54,385 nucleotides of DNA from Moraxella caviae (GTDB lineage: Bacteria > Pseudomonadota > Gammaproteobacteria > Pseudomonadales > Moraxellaceae): contig NZ_MUXU01000063.1 of assembly GCF_002014985.1 (NCBI RefSeq), positions 1-54,385 on the forward strand. Direction: 5' to 3'. Positions within the stretch are counted from its first letter, which is position 1; the number at the start of each line of letters is the position of its first letter. The translations under genes were made by a program, and so were the position numbers. Shown here piece by piece: positions 42,729 through 53,267 of the stretch. The notes beneath the pieces were generated by a model that was not told the DNA's origin, did no database searches, and saw only the letters and a list, made by a program, of their open reading frames with translations.

Positions 42729-43478
42729 TCAGTCATTTTCATGAATTTCTAGTAAAAGCGTTTCTTTTTCAATGAGTTGCTTAACTTCATCGATGGTTTT
42801 TTTAGGAATGTGTACACGCGGCAAACTTGTGAGCATGGGCGAGATTTTATCCAAAATATCCAGCATTCCGCCAGCATGATACGGGCCTGCCGTCAATAAA
42901 TGCTGATAAATCGGCTCTGGCAAGCGCCAATTTTTACGGCGCAGCACAGAGTTTAGCATGGCTTGTCTGTCTTTGATGTCTTCGTTATTTGGCAGACGAA
43001 AAGTCGGCGCAAGCGATAGACGAGTGGTCAAATCCAAAAGCCCAATGCCAAGCTCTTTGGCAGGCGCAGTGGCAAGATAAACCATTTGTTTTTTCTGATC
43101 ACGCACACGGTTAATCAAATCAAACAAATTTTCTTGCCACGCACGGCTGCTTGTAACGGCTTGAAAATCATCAATGATGATGACATCAAAAGTCTCAAGC
43201 CCAAGCAATGCCGAGCCGTCTGCACCGCTGCTGATTAAATCGTTCAGCGATAGATTGATGACGGTTTTTTTGTGCGCGCTTAAGTAGCGGTGCATTGCCA
43301 TGGCTAGGTGCGTCTTGCCAAAGCCACGTCTGCCCACGATAAAAAGTTCACGCAAATTGCCTGATAAAATTTCGTTAATGGCGTTCATCAGCGGACGAAA
43401 TCCTGCGCTTTCAAAGTCGCTAAGATCGGTGTCTTGTCGTACGTCAAAGTTAAAAGCGGTTTGTACAAAATCACTCAT
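42729..43478 (-). CDS. hda: DnaA-homologue Hda (DnaA regulatory inactivator)
   Basis: A 249-residue AAA+ protein of the DnaA/Hda group. Walker A is GRRGFGKTH at 49-57, Walker B VIIIDDFQ at 99-106, and a sensor-like LATAPAKELG and TTRLSLAPTFRL follow. There is no DNA-binding domain IV, so it is Hda and not DnaA. The N-terminal FVQTAFNFD (4-12) could be the beta-clamp binding motif, with Q6 and the aromatic pair, though it departs from the enterobacterial QLSLPL. Hda with the clamp stimulates ATP hydrolysis by DnaA to limit re-initiation. It follows perM, as in Acinetobacter and Pseudomonas. Confidence 0.9.
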   Translation of the reverse strand: MSDFVQTAFNFDVRQDTDLSDFESAGFRPLMNAINEILSGNLRELFIVGRRGFGKTHLAMAMHRYLSAHKKTVINLSLNDLISSGADGSALLGLETFDVIIIDDFQAVTSSRAWQENLFDLINRVRDQKKQMVYLATAPAKELGIGLLDLTTRLSLAPTFRLPNNEDIKDRQAMLNSVLRRKNWRLPEPIYQHLLTAGPYHAGGMLDILDKISPMLTSLPRVHIPKKTIDEVKQLIEKETLLLEIHEND

Positions 43479-43678
43479 GAACGGTGCGCGCCCCAGTTGT
43501 CGTTATAAATTTGTTGTTTTCGTAAATTATTGATTAAATTTGGCTGAGGTTTGAGCGTTATTGTGAGCCTGCGCCAAATTTTTGCTATATATAGCACATT
43601 TTGGGAAATGTGTGCAAGCTGATTTTGTATTGCGTTTGTTTTTGTGGATGTTCGGCTGGTCTTTTGATAGGTTTTTGG

Positions 43679-44779
43679 TTAGTCTTTCCACATATCCAGC
43701 TGGCGCGCGCCTTTGTGCCAATCACTGTCCAGATACGCCTTATAAGCGTGATGCACAAGCACATTTAGCACCGCAGACACAGGCAGGGCGATTAGCATGC
43801 CCACAAATCCCAGTAAAGAAGCGCCAGCCAGCACCGAGAAAATCACCCATAAAGGCGACAGTCCAATTTTATCGCCCAAAAGCAGCGGCTGCAGCACATA
43901 GCCTTCTAGCACTTGCCCAACCATAAACGCTCCGACAATCAGTGCCAAATACACCCAGTCAAAGCCAAATTGAAACAAGCCAGCCGCCAATGCCGCCACG
44001 ATGCCAAACCCAAAACCCAAATACGGCACAAAGCTGGCAATGCCTGCGCTGATGCCGATAATCAGCCCCAAATTTAGCCCAATTAAGTGTAATTGAACGG
44101 CATAAATCGCCCCAAGCAAAAGCATAACCAAAAGCTGCCCTTTGGCAAAATTCATCAGCGCACGGTCGCAGTCTTTGGCGATTTCTAGCACTTTTTTGGT
44201 ATAAGGCTTGGGAATGGCGGCTTGCCAGCTTGCCAAGCGTTTATGCCAGCCAAGTAAAAAATAAAAAGTTAAAATCGGCACCATCACCGTCAAGCCAAGA
44301 CTGTTTGCCGCACTCACGCCCGAAGTGAGCGCTTGTCTGATGAAAGATTGTGCGTCCGCCACTTGATAATTATTTTGGAAAAATTTCACCAAAGCGTCTG
44401 AAATGACGTTCAGCTCAAGCGGCATAAGCTCGCTATTAGTATGCTGTCCAATCCAAGCACGCACCACATCATTGTACCACGTTACCAGCGCAGGCAGCGA
44501 CTCCCATGCCAGCTGTAGCTGCGCCCACAGCATTGGCATCAGCCAAATCAAAAGTCCGCCCAGCACAAATAAGCCGCTGATGTACACGACCGCAATCGCC
44601 AAAATGCGTGGCATGAACTTTGCCACCATGCTGACAAGCGGATTTAAAAAATACGCCAAGATAAACGCCGCAAAAAAGGGCGCAATCACCGATTTCATCA
44701 AATATAGCGCGTACAAAAACAGCACCAAAAAGGTGAGAATGAATAAGCGGCGAAAAAACGGATCTAGACGAGAAAACAT
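43679..44779 (-). CDS. perM: AI-2E family transporter (PerM-like)
   Basis: A 366-residue membrane protein with about eight helices. SVIAPFFAAFILAYFLNPLV near the N-terminus and GFVGMLIALPVSAVLNVLVH near the C-terminus are the family ends, and GASLLGFVGMLIALPVSA is the usual signature. Names in databases (permease PerM, AI-2E transporter) reflect distant members; the substrate is unknown. It is upstream of hda and divergent from purM, a conserved gammaproteobacterial arrangement. Confidence 0.88.
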   Translation of the reverse strand: MFSRLDPFFRRLFILTFLVLFLYALYLMKSVIAPFFAAFILAYFLNPLVSMVAKFMPRILAIAVVYISGLFVLGGLLIWLMPMLWAQLQLAWESLPALVTWYNDVVRAWIGQHTNSELMPLELNVISDALVKFFQNNYQVADAQSFIRQALTSGVSAANSLGLTVMVPILTFYFLLGWHKRLASWQAAIPKPYTKKVLEIAKDCDRALMNFAKGQLLVMLLLGAIYAVQLHLIGLNLGLIIGISAGIASFVPYLGFGFGIVAALAAGLFQFGFDWVYLALIVGAFMVGQVLEGYVLQPLLLGDKIGLSPLWVIFSVLAGASLLGFVGMLIALPVSAVLNVLVHHAYKAYLDSDWHKGARQLDMWKD

Positions 44780-45159
44780 AAATTTGGCTTTTGGTGTGGT
44801 TTGGGTTTGTTTAGTAAGGCGGTTTGCTGAAAAATGGCTAAATTTAAAAGCAGCTAAATTTTAAGCGGCTAAAAGACAGCCAAAATTTAACTCACTTTTA
44901 CAGCGACAAAGCCTTACTTTATGATAAATACGCTCTATTGTACGAGAAAATGGCGAGCTTTTGTAGCATGATTTGCGATAAAAAGTGGTTTTTGGCGATT
45001 GTTGAAAGATTTTTGCGTGCTTTTGTGATGATTTGCTCTGCTTTTTGTGTGGCTTTTTGTTATAATGGCGCAAGATGGCAAGTAAAGGCTTGCTGGCGGT
45101 GCGACCGCTTTTCGTGTTTTTCTTGTATTTTTGTATTTGTTTGCATTTAAGGATTTCTC
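44780..45159. other. Divergent intergenic region perM / purM
   Basis: About 380 bp without a gene. An extended -10 TGTTATAAT (45058-45066) is the likely purM promoter and would give a leader of about 90 nt. A PurR-type operator was not recognised. Nothing clear for perM. Confidence 0.5.
45058..45066 (+). promoter_or_regulatory. Candidate extended -10 promoter of purM
   Basis: TGTTATAAT (TGn plus TATAAT) with no good -35; 94 bp before the purM start. Confidence 0.5.
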
Positions 45160-46215
45160 ATGAGCCAATCATCAAGCAGCCAATCGCTGAGCTACAAAGA
45201 CGCAGGCGTGGACATTGACGCAGGCGAAGCGTTGGTATCACGCATCAAGTCAGTCGCCAAAGCAACCACGCGCCCTGAAGTTGTGGGCGGTTTGGGTGGC
45301 TTTGGGGCGCTTTGCCGCATTCCGCAAGGCTACAAATCACCACTTTTGGTGTCTGGCACAGATGGCGTAGGCACAAAATTGAAGCTGGCACTGGATTTAA
45401 ACCGCCACGACACCATCGGTCAAGATTTGGTGGCGATGTGTGTGAATGATTTGCTGGTGTGTGGTGCTGAGCCGCTGTTTTTCCTAGATTATTACGCCAC
45501 AGGTAAGCTGGACGTGGACACAGCAGAAGCTGTCATTCGTGGCATTGGCGATGGTTGTAAATTGGCAAACTGTGCGCTGATTGGCGGTGAAACTGCCGAA
45601 ATGCCGGGCATGTACCAAGACGAAGATTACGACTTGGCGGGCTTTTGCGTGGGCGTGGTGGAAGAAAGCGAGGTCATCACTGGCGCAAACGTACAAAAAG
45701 GCGACGTGCTGATTGCGCTGGCTTCTAGCGGCGTGCATTCAAACGGTTATTCGCTGGTGCGCAAGGTGATCGAAGTTACTGGCGCAGACGTGGCGAGCGA
45801 AAAACTGGGCGATGAAAGCCTTGCGGACGCTTTGATGAAGCCGACTCGCATTTATGTGAAATCAGTAAACGCACTGCAAAAACAGCTGGGCAATGCCAAC
45901 ATTCATGCGATGGCGCACATCACAGGCGGTGGCTTGACGGAAAACTTGCCGCGCATATTGCCAGAACATCTGTCAGCGCAGATTGATTTGGCTTCGTGGG
46001 AATTTCCTGCGGTGTTCAAATGGCTGCAACAAGGCGGCAACATCGTAGAAAGCGAAATGGTGCGCACCTTTAACTGCGGCGTGGGTTTTGTGATTGTATT
46101 GCCAGCCGATAAAGCGGATACCGCACTTGAGTTTTTGAGCGCACAAGGCGAGAGCGCATGGAAAATTGGCGAAATCGTGGATCGTACAGGCGAAGCGGTG
46201 GTTTATACCAAATAA
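45160..46215 (+). CDS. purM: Phosphoribosylformylglycinamidine cyclo-ligase
   Basis: PurM closes FGAM to AIR with ATP, the fifth step of purine synthesis. The 351-residue protein starts with [20 protein letters not shown] and has [20 protein letters not shown], then [20 protein letters not shown] and [20 protein letters not shown], all diagnostic. An AAGGATTTCTC site precedes the ATG. purN follows after about 245 bp that contain a 16-bp tandem repeat. Confidence 0.97.
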   Translation: MSQSSSSQSLSYKDAGVDIDAGEALVSRIKSVAKATTRPEVVGGLGGFGALCRIPQGYKSPLLVSGTDGVGTKLKLALDLNRHDTIGQDLVAMCVNDLLVCGAEPLFFLDYYATGKLDVDTAEAVIRGIGDGCKLANCALIGGETAEMPGMYQDEDYDLAGFCVGVVEESEVITGANVQKGDVLIALASSGVHSNGYSLVRKVIEVTGADVASEKLGDESLADALMKPTRIYVKSVNALQKQLGNANIHAMAHITGGGLTENLPRILPEHLSAQIDLASWEFPAVFKWLQQGGNIVESEMVRTFNCGVGFVIVLPADKADTALEFLSAQGESAWKIGEIVDRTGEAVVYTK

Positions 46216-46348
46216 TTTGCCAGATTTGCACGCCAAATCCATAAAAATCATGCGCCTTGCTGCACATCGGCATAACCCATCAAGCAAGCTTGATTAAAAT
46301 CTCGGCTTGTTTGGTGGGTGTCGCCAAGATGAATTTTGCCAATGGCGG

Positions 46349-46396
46349 CTTAATTTTGATGGCGCTTCATTTTGATGGCGCTTCATTTTGATGGCA
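46349..46396. repeat. Tandem 16-bp repeat between purM and purN
   Basis: Three consecutive 16-bp units: CTTAATTTTGATGGCG, CTTCATTTTGATGGCG and CTTCATTTTGATGGCA. One or two bases differ between copies. Likely a slippage product; it lies 65 bp upstream of purN. Confidence 0.9.
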
Positions 46397-46460
46397 TGGC
46401 AAAAATGATGTGGCGTGTTTGATTTCATCCAATAACCAACGCATTTATTCCAAGAAAATC

Positions 46461-47114
46461 ATGAGTAAAAAGTTGAAAATCGCCGTGCTGGTGTCAGGCA
46501 GTGGCAGTAATTTGCAAGTTTTGATTGACCAAATGCAGGCAGGCAAACTAAACGTTGACATCATCGGCGTGATTAGCAATGTCGCTGATGCTTATGCCGT
46601 TACGCGTGCCAAGAATGCAGGTTTGCGTACAGTGGTGCTGTCTCATGTGCCAAATGGCAAACGCATGGGTATTAAGACCTTTGAAAAGCATACTTTAGAG
46701 CTTTTGAGCGAATGGCAGCCTGATGTGGTGGTGTTGGCAGGGTTTATGCGTGTGCTGTCGGCAGAGTTTATCGCCCAAGTGCCATGCCCAATGATTAACC
46801 TACACCCATCATTATTGCCAAATTATAAAGGTTTGGACACGCACGCACGCGTACTGGCGGCAGGCGAAGCGCAGCACGGCTGTAGCGTGCACGTGGTAAC
46901 GGCAGAGCTGGACGCAGGGCAAGTGCTGACTCAGGCAGTGCTGGCGGTGCGCCATCATGACACAGCGCAAAGTTTGCAGCAGCGTGTTCAAAAACTAGAA
47001 CATCAGCTTGTGCCGTTTACGCTGGAGCTGATGAGCAAGGGCGTGCTGGATTTAAATCACCTGCAGCAATCAGCAAACTTTGTGGCGCTGCCGTACCGTT
47101 TGTGGTTGGATTAG
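46461..47114 (+). CDS. purN: Phosphoribosylglycinamide formyltransferase
   Basis: PurN transfers a formyl group from 10-formyl-THF to GAR. The 217-residue protein has KIAVLVSGSGSNLQVLIDQM at the N-terminus, VLAGFMRVLSAEFI near 90, the catalytic block NLHPSLLPNYKGLDTHARVL with its N and H, and the later D in VTAELDAGQVLTQA. I chose the ATG at 46461 (MSKKLKIAVL) over the frame from 46410. The ribosome site is weak (CCAAGAAAATC). Confidence 0.96.
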   Translation: MSKKLKIAVLVSGSGSNLQVLIDQMQAGKLNVDIIGVISNVADAYAVTRAKNAGLRTVVLSHVPNGKRMGIKTFEKHTLELLSEWQPDVVVLAGFMRVLSAEFIAQVPCPMINLHPSLLPNYKGLDTHARVLAAGEAQHGCSVHVVTAELDAGQVLTQAVLAVRHHDTAQSLQQRVQKLEHQLVPFTLELMSKGVLDLNHLQQSANFVALPYRLWLD

Positions 47115-47222
47115 TTTTTTTATATAAAGTTGTTTTGAATTTGGTGAATTTTAAATTATATCGTGCAAGCCTTGCAAGCCAAACTCATCACTTAAGATTA
47201 GCCCAAATTCTAAAACCAATAA

Positions 47223-47254
47223 AAAAGCCTAACTTATCGATAAGTTAGGCTTTT
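47223..47254. terminator. Bidirectional terminator between purN and fdx
   Basis: Fourteen-pair perfect stem AAAAGCCTAACTTA / TAAGTTAGGCTTTT with loop TCGA, and T/A runs on both sides. It serves both converging genes. Confidence 0.93.
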
Positions 47255-47292
47255 AGTTTGCCAAATACAAATTCAATCAGAGCATTTGCCCA

Positions 47293-47631
47293 TCAATGGT
47301 TTTCTTTGGCGTGGTTGAGCGTGTATTTAGGGATTTCAATGGTCAAATCTTCATTGGCGATGATGCACTGGCAAGACAGACGCGAGTCAGGCTCAAGCCC
47401 CCACGCACGATCCAAAAGATCGCCTTCAATGTCGTCCATCTCTTCTAGGCTGTCAAAGCCTTTGCGCACGATGACGTGGCAAGTGGTGCAAGCCTTTGAC
47501 ATATCGCAGGCGTGCTCAATTTTAATGCCGCGCTCAAGCAAGCCTTCACACAGGTTTTCACCTTCGTTTAGCTCAACAACAGCGCCTTCTGGGCAGATTT
47601 CGTGATGGGGAAGTAGGGTTACAGTTACCAT
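47293..47631 (-). CDS. fdx: ISC-type [2Fe-2S] ferredoxin
   Basis: A 112-residue adrenodoxin-type ferredoxin that supplies electrons to Fe-S assembly. The cluster ligands are C42, C48, C51 and C87 (HACDMSKACTTCHVIV and RLSCQCI), the CX5CX2C...C spacing of ISC ferredoxins. It is the last gene of the isc group, 64 bp after hscA. No iscX is seen downstream. Confidence 0.96.
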   Translation of the reverse strand: MVTVTLLPHHEICPEGAVVELNEGENLCEGLLERGIKIEHACDMSKACTTCHVIVRKGFDSLEEMDDIEGDLLDRAWGLEPDSRLSCQCIIANEDLTIEIPKYTLNHAKENH

Positions 47632-47695
47632 GATTTTTTCCGTTTTTATAATGAAAATGAATGATGAAAATCAAATGATGGCAAGGGCGGCGCAA

Positions 47696-49552
47696 TCACG
47701 ACCAATCGGACGTTTTTGTGCCTGCCAGTGCTTGCTTGACGTTTTGATTCATGATGATGGCGGCAAAACGATCGCTCAGCGGTTTTAAGTTTGCCACAGC
47801 CGAATCAAGCGTTGGCTTGTCGTTGCTGGCGATGGCGGTTTTAACTTGCGCCATGTGCGCTTGCAGGGCGTGCGTGTCATCATCGCTCAGCAATGTGCCA
47901 AATTCTGCCAAAGCCGAATCCAGTGCCAAAATCTCACGCTCAGCTTCTACTTGCGCTTCAATCAGCATACGTTTTTGCTTGTCTTCATTGGCGTGCGCAA
48001 ATCCAGCTTTTAGCAGAGCTTCTTGCTGCTCATCGCTCAGACCATAGCTTGGGCTGACGTCAATCTGGCTTTGAGTGCCTGTGGTGGTTTCTTTGGCAGA
48101 CACGCTCAGCTGTCCGTTAGCGTCAATGCTAAACGTAACTTCAATGCGTGCCAATCCTGCCTTCATTGGTGGAATGTCGTGCAGGGTAAATTTGGCAAGG
48201 CTGCGGCAGTCCGCCACGGTATCACGCTCGCCTTGCACCACATGAATAATCATGCCCGTTTGCCCATCGCTGTGCGTGGTGAAAGTCTGGCGGCGGGTGA
48301 TGGGAATTGGCGTATTTCTAGGAATGATAACTTCCACCAGTCCGCCCATCGTCTCAAGCCCTAAAGACAAAGGCGTAACGTCTAGTAGAAGTAGACCGTT
48401 TTGGTTTTTGTTGATCAGCTGATCTGCCACACGAGCTGCGCCCAGTGCCACCACTTCGTCAGGATTTAGACTGCAAAGGGGTTCTTTATTAAAAAACTCT
48501 TGCACCGACTTTTGAATCACAGGCATTCTGGTAGAGCCGCCCACCAGCACCACATCACGAATCTCTTCTAGTGTCAAGCGTGCGTCTAGCAAGACTTGCT
48601 CGCAAGTTTGCAAGGTGCGGCGAATGACAGGCTCGCAAATTTCACGCAAAACGTCATTATCCAGCGTGGTGTGCAGCGGTGCGCCTGCAATGGTTTCTGA
48701 AATGCTGATGCTTGGGCTGCCGCTTAGCGTTTGTTTGTAATTTTTGGCAAGTCGTGCCAGTCGTGATTTTTCGCTGCTATCAATGTCGGCAGGATTTAGC
48801 CCAGCGATTTTGATGAGCCAGTTGGCAAGTAGGCGGTCAATGTCATCGCCACCTAGGGCGCTGTTGCCGCCTGTTGCCAGTACTTCAAACACGCCATCGC
48901 TGAGCTTAAGTACAGACACATCAAACGTACCACCACCCAAGTCGTACACCAGATACACGCCTTCAGCCGCCTTATCAAGACCATAAGCGATGGCGGCAGC
49001 GGTCGGTTCATTCAGCAGGCGCAAAACGTCCAGTCCTACCGAAGCGGCTGCGTCTTTGGTGGCTTGGCGCTGCGCATCATCAAAATACGCAGGCACGGTA
49101 ATCACTGCGCCAGCAATGCTGTCTTGGGGCAGGGCGGCTTTGGCGTGGTTGTACAAGTGCGCCAAAATGTGCGCTGACGTTTCCACAGGCGATTTTTCAC
49201 CCTGTGCGGTAACGAACGTTGGCATGGTGGCGTCATCGCCTGCCAAGGCATAAGGGTGGCTAAATTTGATGTCGCTTTTGGCACGCCCCATAAAACGCTT
49301 GGTGGAAATGATGGTATTGGCAGGGTCATCAAAGGCAAGCGCCGCCTTGCCTACGATGGGTTTGTCTGCTTGTTCGCCATAATACACCACCGATGGCAAG
49401 AGTGGCGAGTCGCCAAAGGCAAGCACATCGGCACGCCCAGAGCGCACCACGCCCACCAAAGAGTGCGTTGTGCCAAGGTCAATGCCCAGCGCAAAACGGT
49501 GCTGATGGGGGTTTTTGGATTGATTGGGTTCGCTGATTTGTAGTAGGGACAT
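47696..49552 (-). CDS. hscA: Fe-S protein assembly chaperone HscA
   Basis: HscA is the specialised Hsp70 that releases the cluster from IscU. The 618-residue protein has the Hsp70 signatures [14 protein letters not shown] near 23, [20 protein letters not shown] near 190 and [20 protein letters not shown] near 320, and the substrate domain [20 protein letters not shown]. It is separated from hscB by about 255 bp, unlike the tight E. coli arrangement, and this gap contains a good promoter. Confidence 0.96.
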   Translation of the reverse strand: MSLLQISEPNQSKNPHQHRFALGIDLGTTHSLVGVVRSGRADVLAFGDSPLLPSVVYYGEQADKPIVGKAALAFDDPANTIISTKRFMGRAKSDIKFSHPYALAGDDATMPTFVTAQGEKSPVETSAHILAHLYNHAKAALPQDSIAGAVITVPAYFDDAQRQATKDAAASVGLDVLRLLNEPTAAAIAYGLDKAAEGVYLVYDLGGGTFDVSVLKLSDGVFEVLATGGNSALGGDDIDRLLANWLIKIAGLNPADIDSSEKSRLARLAKNYKQTLSGSPSISISETIAGAPLHTTLDNDVLREICEPVIRRTLQTCEQVLLDARLTLEEIRDVVLVGGSTRMPVIQKSVQEFFNKEPLCSLNPDEVVALGAARVADQLINKNQNGLLLLDVTPLSLGLETMGGLVEVIIPRNTPIPITRRQTFTTHSDGQTGMIIHVVQGERDTVADCRSLAKFTLHDIPPMKAGLARIEVTFSIDANGQLSVSAKETTTGTQSQIDVSPSYGLSDEQQEALLKAGFAHANEDKQKRMLIEAQVEAEREILALDSALAEFGTLLSDDDTHALQAHMAQVKTAIASNDKPTLDSAVANLKPLSDRFAAIIMNQNVKQALAGTKTSDWS

Positions 49553-49691
49553 GGCGTTTGATGTTTTAAATTGGGTGTGGTTTGTGTTTGTGGTTTTTTA
49601 AGTTTAAATTTAAGCGCGCCATTTGCGCAAACTTGGCGCATTTGATTGGCTAAAATCGCACACAGCAGCGCTGTCGGATTTTTGGCTTATT

Positions 49692-49720
49692 TTATAATAA
49701 ATTCGTTTGTGTATTGTCAA
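49692..49720 (-). promoter_or_regulatory. Sigma70-like promoter upstream of hscA inside the isc cluster
   Basis: Minus strand -35 TTGACA (49715-49720, perfect consensus), a 17-base spacer and -10 TTATAA (49692-49697). It would transcribe hscA-fdx separately from iscRSUA-hscB, with a leader of about 130 nt. Confidence 0.65.
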
Positions 49721-49807
49721 TATTTGCAATATTATCAATGACTTATTTTACCAAAGATAATCTTGCGATTTTAAATAGCTTGCTTGGTAACAGCCGTCAA
49801 AATATGA

Positions 49808-50320
49808 CTAAACGTACAAGTCGTCATCGCCATCATTATGGCTGACAAATTCGCTCGCCTTTGACAATACGTCATCATAAAGTTTGCCTAAAAAGTGTAG
49901 CTTTTGTGCGGCAAGTTTGGCATTTGTCCAGTTTTGCGCAATAAATTCTTGGCGAAAATCATCGCTGTGCGCACTGATGAGCGTTTGTACGCTTTGCTCA
50001 AGCGGCGCCAGTTCTGCTTTACTGGTGCAATCGTCTAAATCAATGCGGATTTCCATCATTTCGCCCAAAAATTCTAAGTCGCTGATGGATTCGGTCAAAT
50101 TGATGTCATGCCCTTGCAAATCCAGTAAATACAAGGCACGCTTATCATCACGATTGATGGTTTCAAAGGCGTGATTGATGAGCGTAGACTGGCTGTCATC
50201 GCCACCGTGATTGTCTGGGTGGTGCTGTTTTTGTAGTGCCAAATAGCGATTTTTTAGGGCGGTTTTATCCACATCAAACGCCACAGGCAGCTCAAATAGG
50301 GCAAAAAAGTTGTTCATCAT
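49808..50320 (-). CDS. hscB: Fe-S assembly co-chaperone HscB
   Basis: A 170-residue J-domain protein. It starts MMNNFFALFELPVAFDVDKT, has the HPD tripeptide in LQKQHHPDNHGGD, and has the C-terminal HscB helices (LGEMMEIRIDLDDCTSKAEL) that bind IscU. Two adjacent ATGs (50320, 50317) are possible, with AAGGCATAA upstream. It follows iscA by 7 bp. Confidence 0.94.
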   Translation of the reverse strand: MMNNFFALFELPVAFDVDKTALKNRYLALQKQHHPDNHGGDDSQSTLINHAFETINRDDKRALYLLDLQGHDINLTESISDLEFLGEMMEIRIDLDDCTSKAELAPLEQSVQTLISAHSDDFRQEFIAQNWTNAKLAAQKLHFLGKLYDDVLSKASEFVSHNDGDDDLYV

Positions 50321-50327
50321 TTATGCC

Positions 50328-50648
50328 TTATACCGTGAAAGATTCACCGCAACCGCACTCGCCAGTTTGGTTTGGGTTGGTGAATTTAAAGCCAGAATTT
50401 AGTCCTTCGGTTACAAAATCCATCTGCAAGCCGTTTAGGTAGACCAAACTTTTTGGATCGACAAATACGTTCACGCCATCGCTGGTGAATTTTTCGTCTT
50501 CGTCATTTGGCTCGTCCACAAATTCCAACACATACGCCAGCCCCGAGCAGCCAGCCGTACGCACTCCGACACGAATGCCGACACCTGTACCACGATTGGC
50601 AAGAAAGTCTTTGACGTGCTGGGCAGCTCTTTGGGTTAGGGTAATCAT
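50328..50648 (-). CDS. iscA: Iron-sulfur cluster assembly protein IscA
   Basis: A 106-residue A-type carrier with the three conserved cysteines in [17 protein letters not shown] and the C-terminal [12 protein letters not shown]. The ATG at 50648 has a GGAGATGTG site; the longer frame from 50684 is rejected. It lies 38 bp after iscU. Confidence 0.96.
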   Translation of the reverse strand: MITLTQRAAQHVKDFLANRGTGVGIRVGVRTAGCSGLAYVLEFVDEPNDEDEKFTSDGVNVFVDPKSLVYLNGLQMDFVTEGLNSGFKFTNPNQTGECGCGESFTV

Positions 50649-50686
50649 CACATCTCCTACTGGCGTTGTTGTTCTTTCAAGCAAAG

Positions 50687-51070
50687 TTAGGCGTTTGCTT
50701 TGGCTTGATAATCGCTGATGGCGGCTTTGATTGCGTCTTCGGCAAGTACTGAGCAGTGTACTTTTACAGGCGGCAAAGCCAGCTCTTCTGCGATGTCTTT
50801 GTTTTTGATGGCGGCTGCTTCATCTAGGGTTTTGCCTTTTAGCCACTCAGTAACCAGCGAGCTTGATGCAATCGCTGAGCCGCAGCCGTAGGTTTTAAAT
50901 TTCGCGTCTTCAATCACGCCATCATCGCCCACTTGGATTTGTAGGCGCATCACATCGCCACACGCAGGTGCGCCGACCATGCCAGTGCCGACATTTTTGG
51001 CGTTTTTGTCAAGGTTACCCACGTTGCGTGGATTTTCGTAATGGTCAATAACTTTATCTGAATATGCCAT
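50687..51070 (-). CDS. iscU: Fe-S cluster scaffold IscU
   Basis: A 127-residue scaffold starting [20 protein letters not shown], with the three cluster cysteines in [31 protein letters not shown] and [13 protein letters not shown], and the LPPVK segment that HscA recognises. It is about 185 bp downstream of iscS, a gap with no recognised gene. Confidence 0.97.
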   Translation of the reverse strand: MAYSDKVIDHYENPRNVGNLDKNAKNVGTGMVGAPACGDVMRLQIQVGDDGVIEDAKFKTYGCGSAIASSSLVTEWLKGKTLDEAAAIKNKDIAEELALPPVKVHCSVLAEDAIKAAISDYQAKANA

Positions 51071-51254
51071 GAGTATTTCCTATTTGGGTAGGGCGGATTT
51101 TGTTGTTAATCCAGCCCTTGCCTAATTGTATTTTATGAATTTAAAAGCCAATTTTGAGCTGATTTTTTAAAATTGATTTTTAAATCAAGTTATAAATTTA
51201 AAATGGTTTTATGCTTGCCAAGCGATAAATTTCAGTCATCGCTTGGCGTTTGGA

Positions 51255-52478
51255 TTAGTGTTCTTGCCACTCTACGCTATTGAGATCAATGCCTTCTTTG
51301 AACATATCCCACAGCGGTGAAAGTTCACGCAATTTATTCACGGCGTCATGAATTTGGGCAAGTACGCGGTCAATGTCCGCTTCGGTGGTGTAGCGACCGA
51401 TACTAAAGCGGATTGATGAATGTGCAAGCTCGTCAGGACGGCCAATCGCACGCAGCACATATGATGGCTCAAGTGTCGCAGAAGTACACGCAGAACCTGA
51501 TGATACTGCCAAATCTTTTAGGCTCATCATCAAGCTTTCGCCTTCTACGAAGTTGAAGCTGACGTTGATGATGTTTGGAATGCCGTCTTCTAGCGAGCCG
51601 TTTAGGTATACTTCTTCGATGTCTTGTAGACCGTTCCACAGCTTATCACGCAAGGCTTTGATGTGTGCGCGATCTTCATCAAAACGTTTCACAGACAGCT
51701 CAAACGCTGCGCCCATGCCCACGATTTGGTGCGTGGCAAGTGTGCCAGAACGCATACCACGCTCATGACCGCCACCATGCTGCTCAGCTTTAATGCGTAC
51801 GCGTGGCTTACGACCCACATACAGCGCGCCAATGCCTTTAGGGCCATAGATTTTATGACCGCTAAAGCTCATCAAGTCTACTTTTAGTTCGCCAAGGTTG
51901 ATTTTGATTTTACCCACAGCTTGAGCGGCGTCCACATGGAAAAGCACGCCTTTTTCGCGAGTGATTTCACCGATGGCAGCGATGTCTGTTACCGTGCCAA
52001 GTTCGTTGTTCACCGCCATTAGGCTTACCAAAATGGTGTCATCACGCAAAGCGTTTGCCACTTGTTCTGGTGTGATTTTACCTGTGCCGTGTTCTGGCTC
52101 AAGATATGTGATTTCAAAGCCTTCTTGCTCTAGCTGACGGCAAGTATCCAAAATCGCTTTATGCTCGATTTGGCTGGTGATGATGTGCTTGCCTTTGGTG
52201 TGGTAAAAATGCGCCACGCCTTTTAGGGCAAGGTTGTCAGATTCGGTTGCGCCGCTGGTGAATACGATTTCGCGTGGGTCTGCGCCAACGGTTTCAGCGA
52301 TTTGAATGCGTGCATTTTCCACCGCTTCTTCAGCTTGCCAACCAAAGCCGTGTGAGCGTGAAGCTGGGTTGCCAAAAATGCCGTCAAAAGTCATGTATTT
52401 GACCATTTCATCGGCAACTTCTTGGGCGATGGGTGTGGTGGCTGCGTAGTCTAGGTAGATTAAAGAATTCTGGCTCAT
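51255..52478 (-). CDS. iscS: Cysteine desulfurase IscS
   Basis: A 407-residue PLP enzyme that takes sulfur from cysteine for Fe-S clusters and tRNA thiolation. It starts [20 protein letters not shown] and has the PLP-lysine block [20 protein letters not shown]. The active Cys loop is [20 protein letters not shown]. Its ATG overlaps the iscR stop by four bases (ATGA), so the two are translationally coupled. Confidence 0.97.
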   Translation of the reverse strand: MSQNSLIYLDYAATTPIAQEVADEMVKYMTFDGIFGNPASRSHGFGWQAEEAVENARIQIAETVGADPREIVFTSGATESDNLALKGVAHFYHTKGKHIITSQIEHKAILDTCRQLEQEGFEITYLEPEHGTGKITPEQVANALRDDTILVSLMAVNNELGTVTDIAAIGEITREKGVLFHVDAAQAVGKIKINLGELKVDLMSFSGHKIYGPKGIGALYVGRKPRVRIKAEQHGGGHERGMRSGTLATHQIVGMGAAFELSVKRFDEDRAHIKALRDKLWNGLQDIEEVYLNGSLEDGIPNIINVSFNFVEGESLMMSLKDLAVSSGSACTSATLEPSYVLRAIGRPDELAHSSIRFSIGRYTTEADIDRVLAQIHDAVNKLRELSPLWDMFKEGIDLNSVEWQEH

Positions 52479-53011
52479 GCTGGATTTACCCCAAATAGGT
52501 TGATTGTGTTGATAGTATTGATGGTTTCTTTTTTGTCGTAATTGGTTTTGTAGCTGGCACGCTCGCTTAGGCGGTTGTCTTGGGCTTGGGCGATGTTTTG
52601 CGTGTGGCGTGATTCTAATAATTGGGCAAGCGTTACATTTTTCAAGTAAGCTTCAATGTGTGCCGACAGATTATGCCACAAATCATGCGTTAGGCACATT
52701 GCGCCATCGTGGCAGTCGCCTTTGCCGCCGCATTGCATGGCGTTCACGCTTTCATCAACGGCAGTGATGATGCTCATTACGTCAATTTCATTGAGTGGCT
52801 TGGCAAGATGATAACCGCCAGATGCGCCGCGTGTGCTGTTCACCAAGCCTTTTTTGCGCAGCTTGGAGAAAAGTTGCTCAAGATAAGAAATTGAAATGGA
52901 CTGGCGTTTGGCGATGTCGGAGAGCGATACCGCACCTTGGTGGCGATTCTCTTGCACCGCAAGATCAAGCAGGGCGGTTACGGCATAGCGTCCACGGGTG
53001 GTTAAGCGCAT
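52475..53011 (-). CDS. iscR: Rrf2-family Fe-S regulator IscR
   Basis: A 178-residue Rrf2 regulator that senses Fe-S status through a [2Fe-2S] cluster and represses the isc operon. It has the winged helix [20 protein letters not shown] and [20 protein letters not shown]. The cluster ligands C94, C100, C106 with H109 ([20 protein letters not shown]) have E. coli spacing. The ATG at 53011 is chosen by homology; the frame is open to 53056. The C-terminal tail is long and Asn/Thr-rich ([16 protein letters not shown]). The promoter at 53114-53142 is a probable self-target. Confidence 0.95.
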   Translation of the reverse strand: MRLTTRGRYAVTALLDLAVQENRHQGAVSLSDIAKRQSISISYLEQLFSKLRKKGLVNSTRGASGGYHLAKPLNEIDVMSIITAVDESVNAMQCGGKGDCHDGAMCLTHDLWHNLSAHIEAYLKNVTLAQLLESRHTQNIAQAQDNRLSERASYKTNYDKKETINTINTINLFGVNPA

Positions 53012-53113
53012 AGTAAAATTTCCAAAATTGCCTAGAATGGCGGCGTTTGCTGGCAAGTATTTATAAATACCAAGCCAAAGATTGTGCCATTCATCAGTAA
53101 ATAAGTTGTGCTT

Positions 53114-53142
53114 ATTATAGTAATTCCTAGTAAATAGGTCAA
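53114..53142 (-). promoter_or_regulatory. isc operon promoter with probable IscR site
   Basis: Minus strand -35 TTGACC (53137-53142), a 17-base spacer and perfect -10 TATAAT (53114-53119). The intervening CTATTTACTAGGAATTAC is of the form common at IscR-repressed iscR promoters. The leader is about 95 nt. Confidence 0.75.
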
Positions 53143-53210
53143 GATTATTTTACATAAAAAGCGGCATAAAACGATTGTCTTTTTCAAACGTTGCGATTGA
53201 TTGAGTGAAT

Positions 53211-53240
53211 GGCGGCAAATGGCGGCAAATGGCGGTAAAT
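53211..53240. repeat. Tandem 10-bp repeat GGCGGCAAAT
   Basis: Three units (third GGCGGTAAAT) upstream of the isc promoter, between it and the terminator of the neighbouring gene. Confidence 0.85.
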
Positions 53241-53267
53241 TTGTGCCAATCAATCTTGACAGGCATG

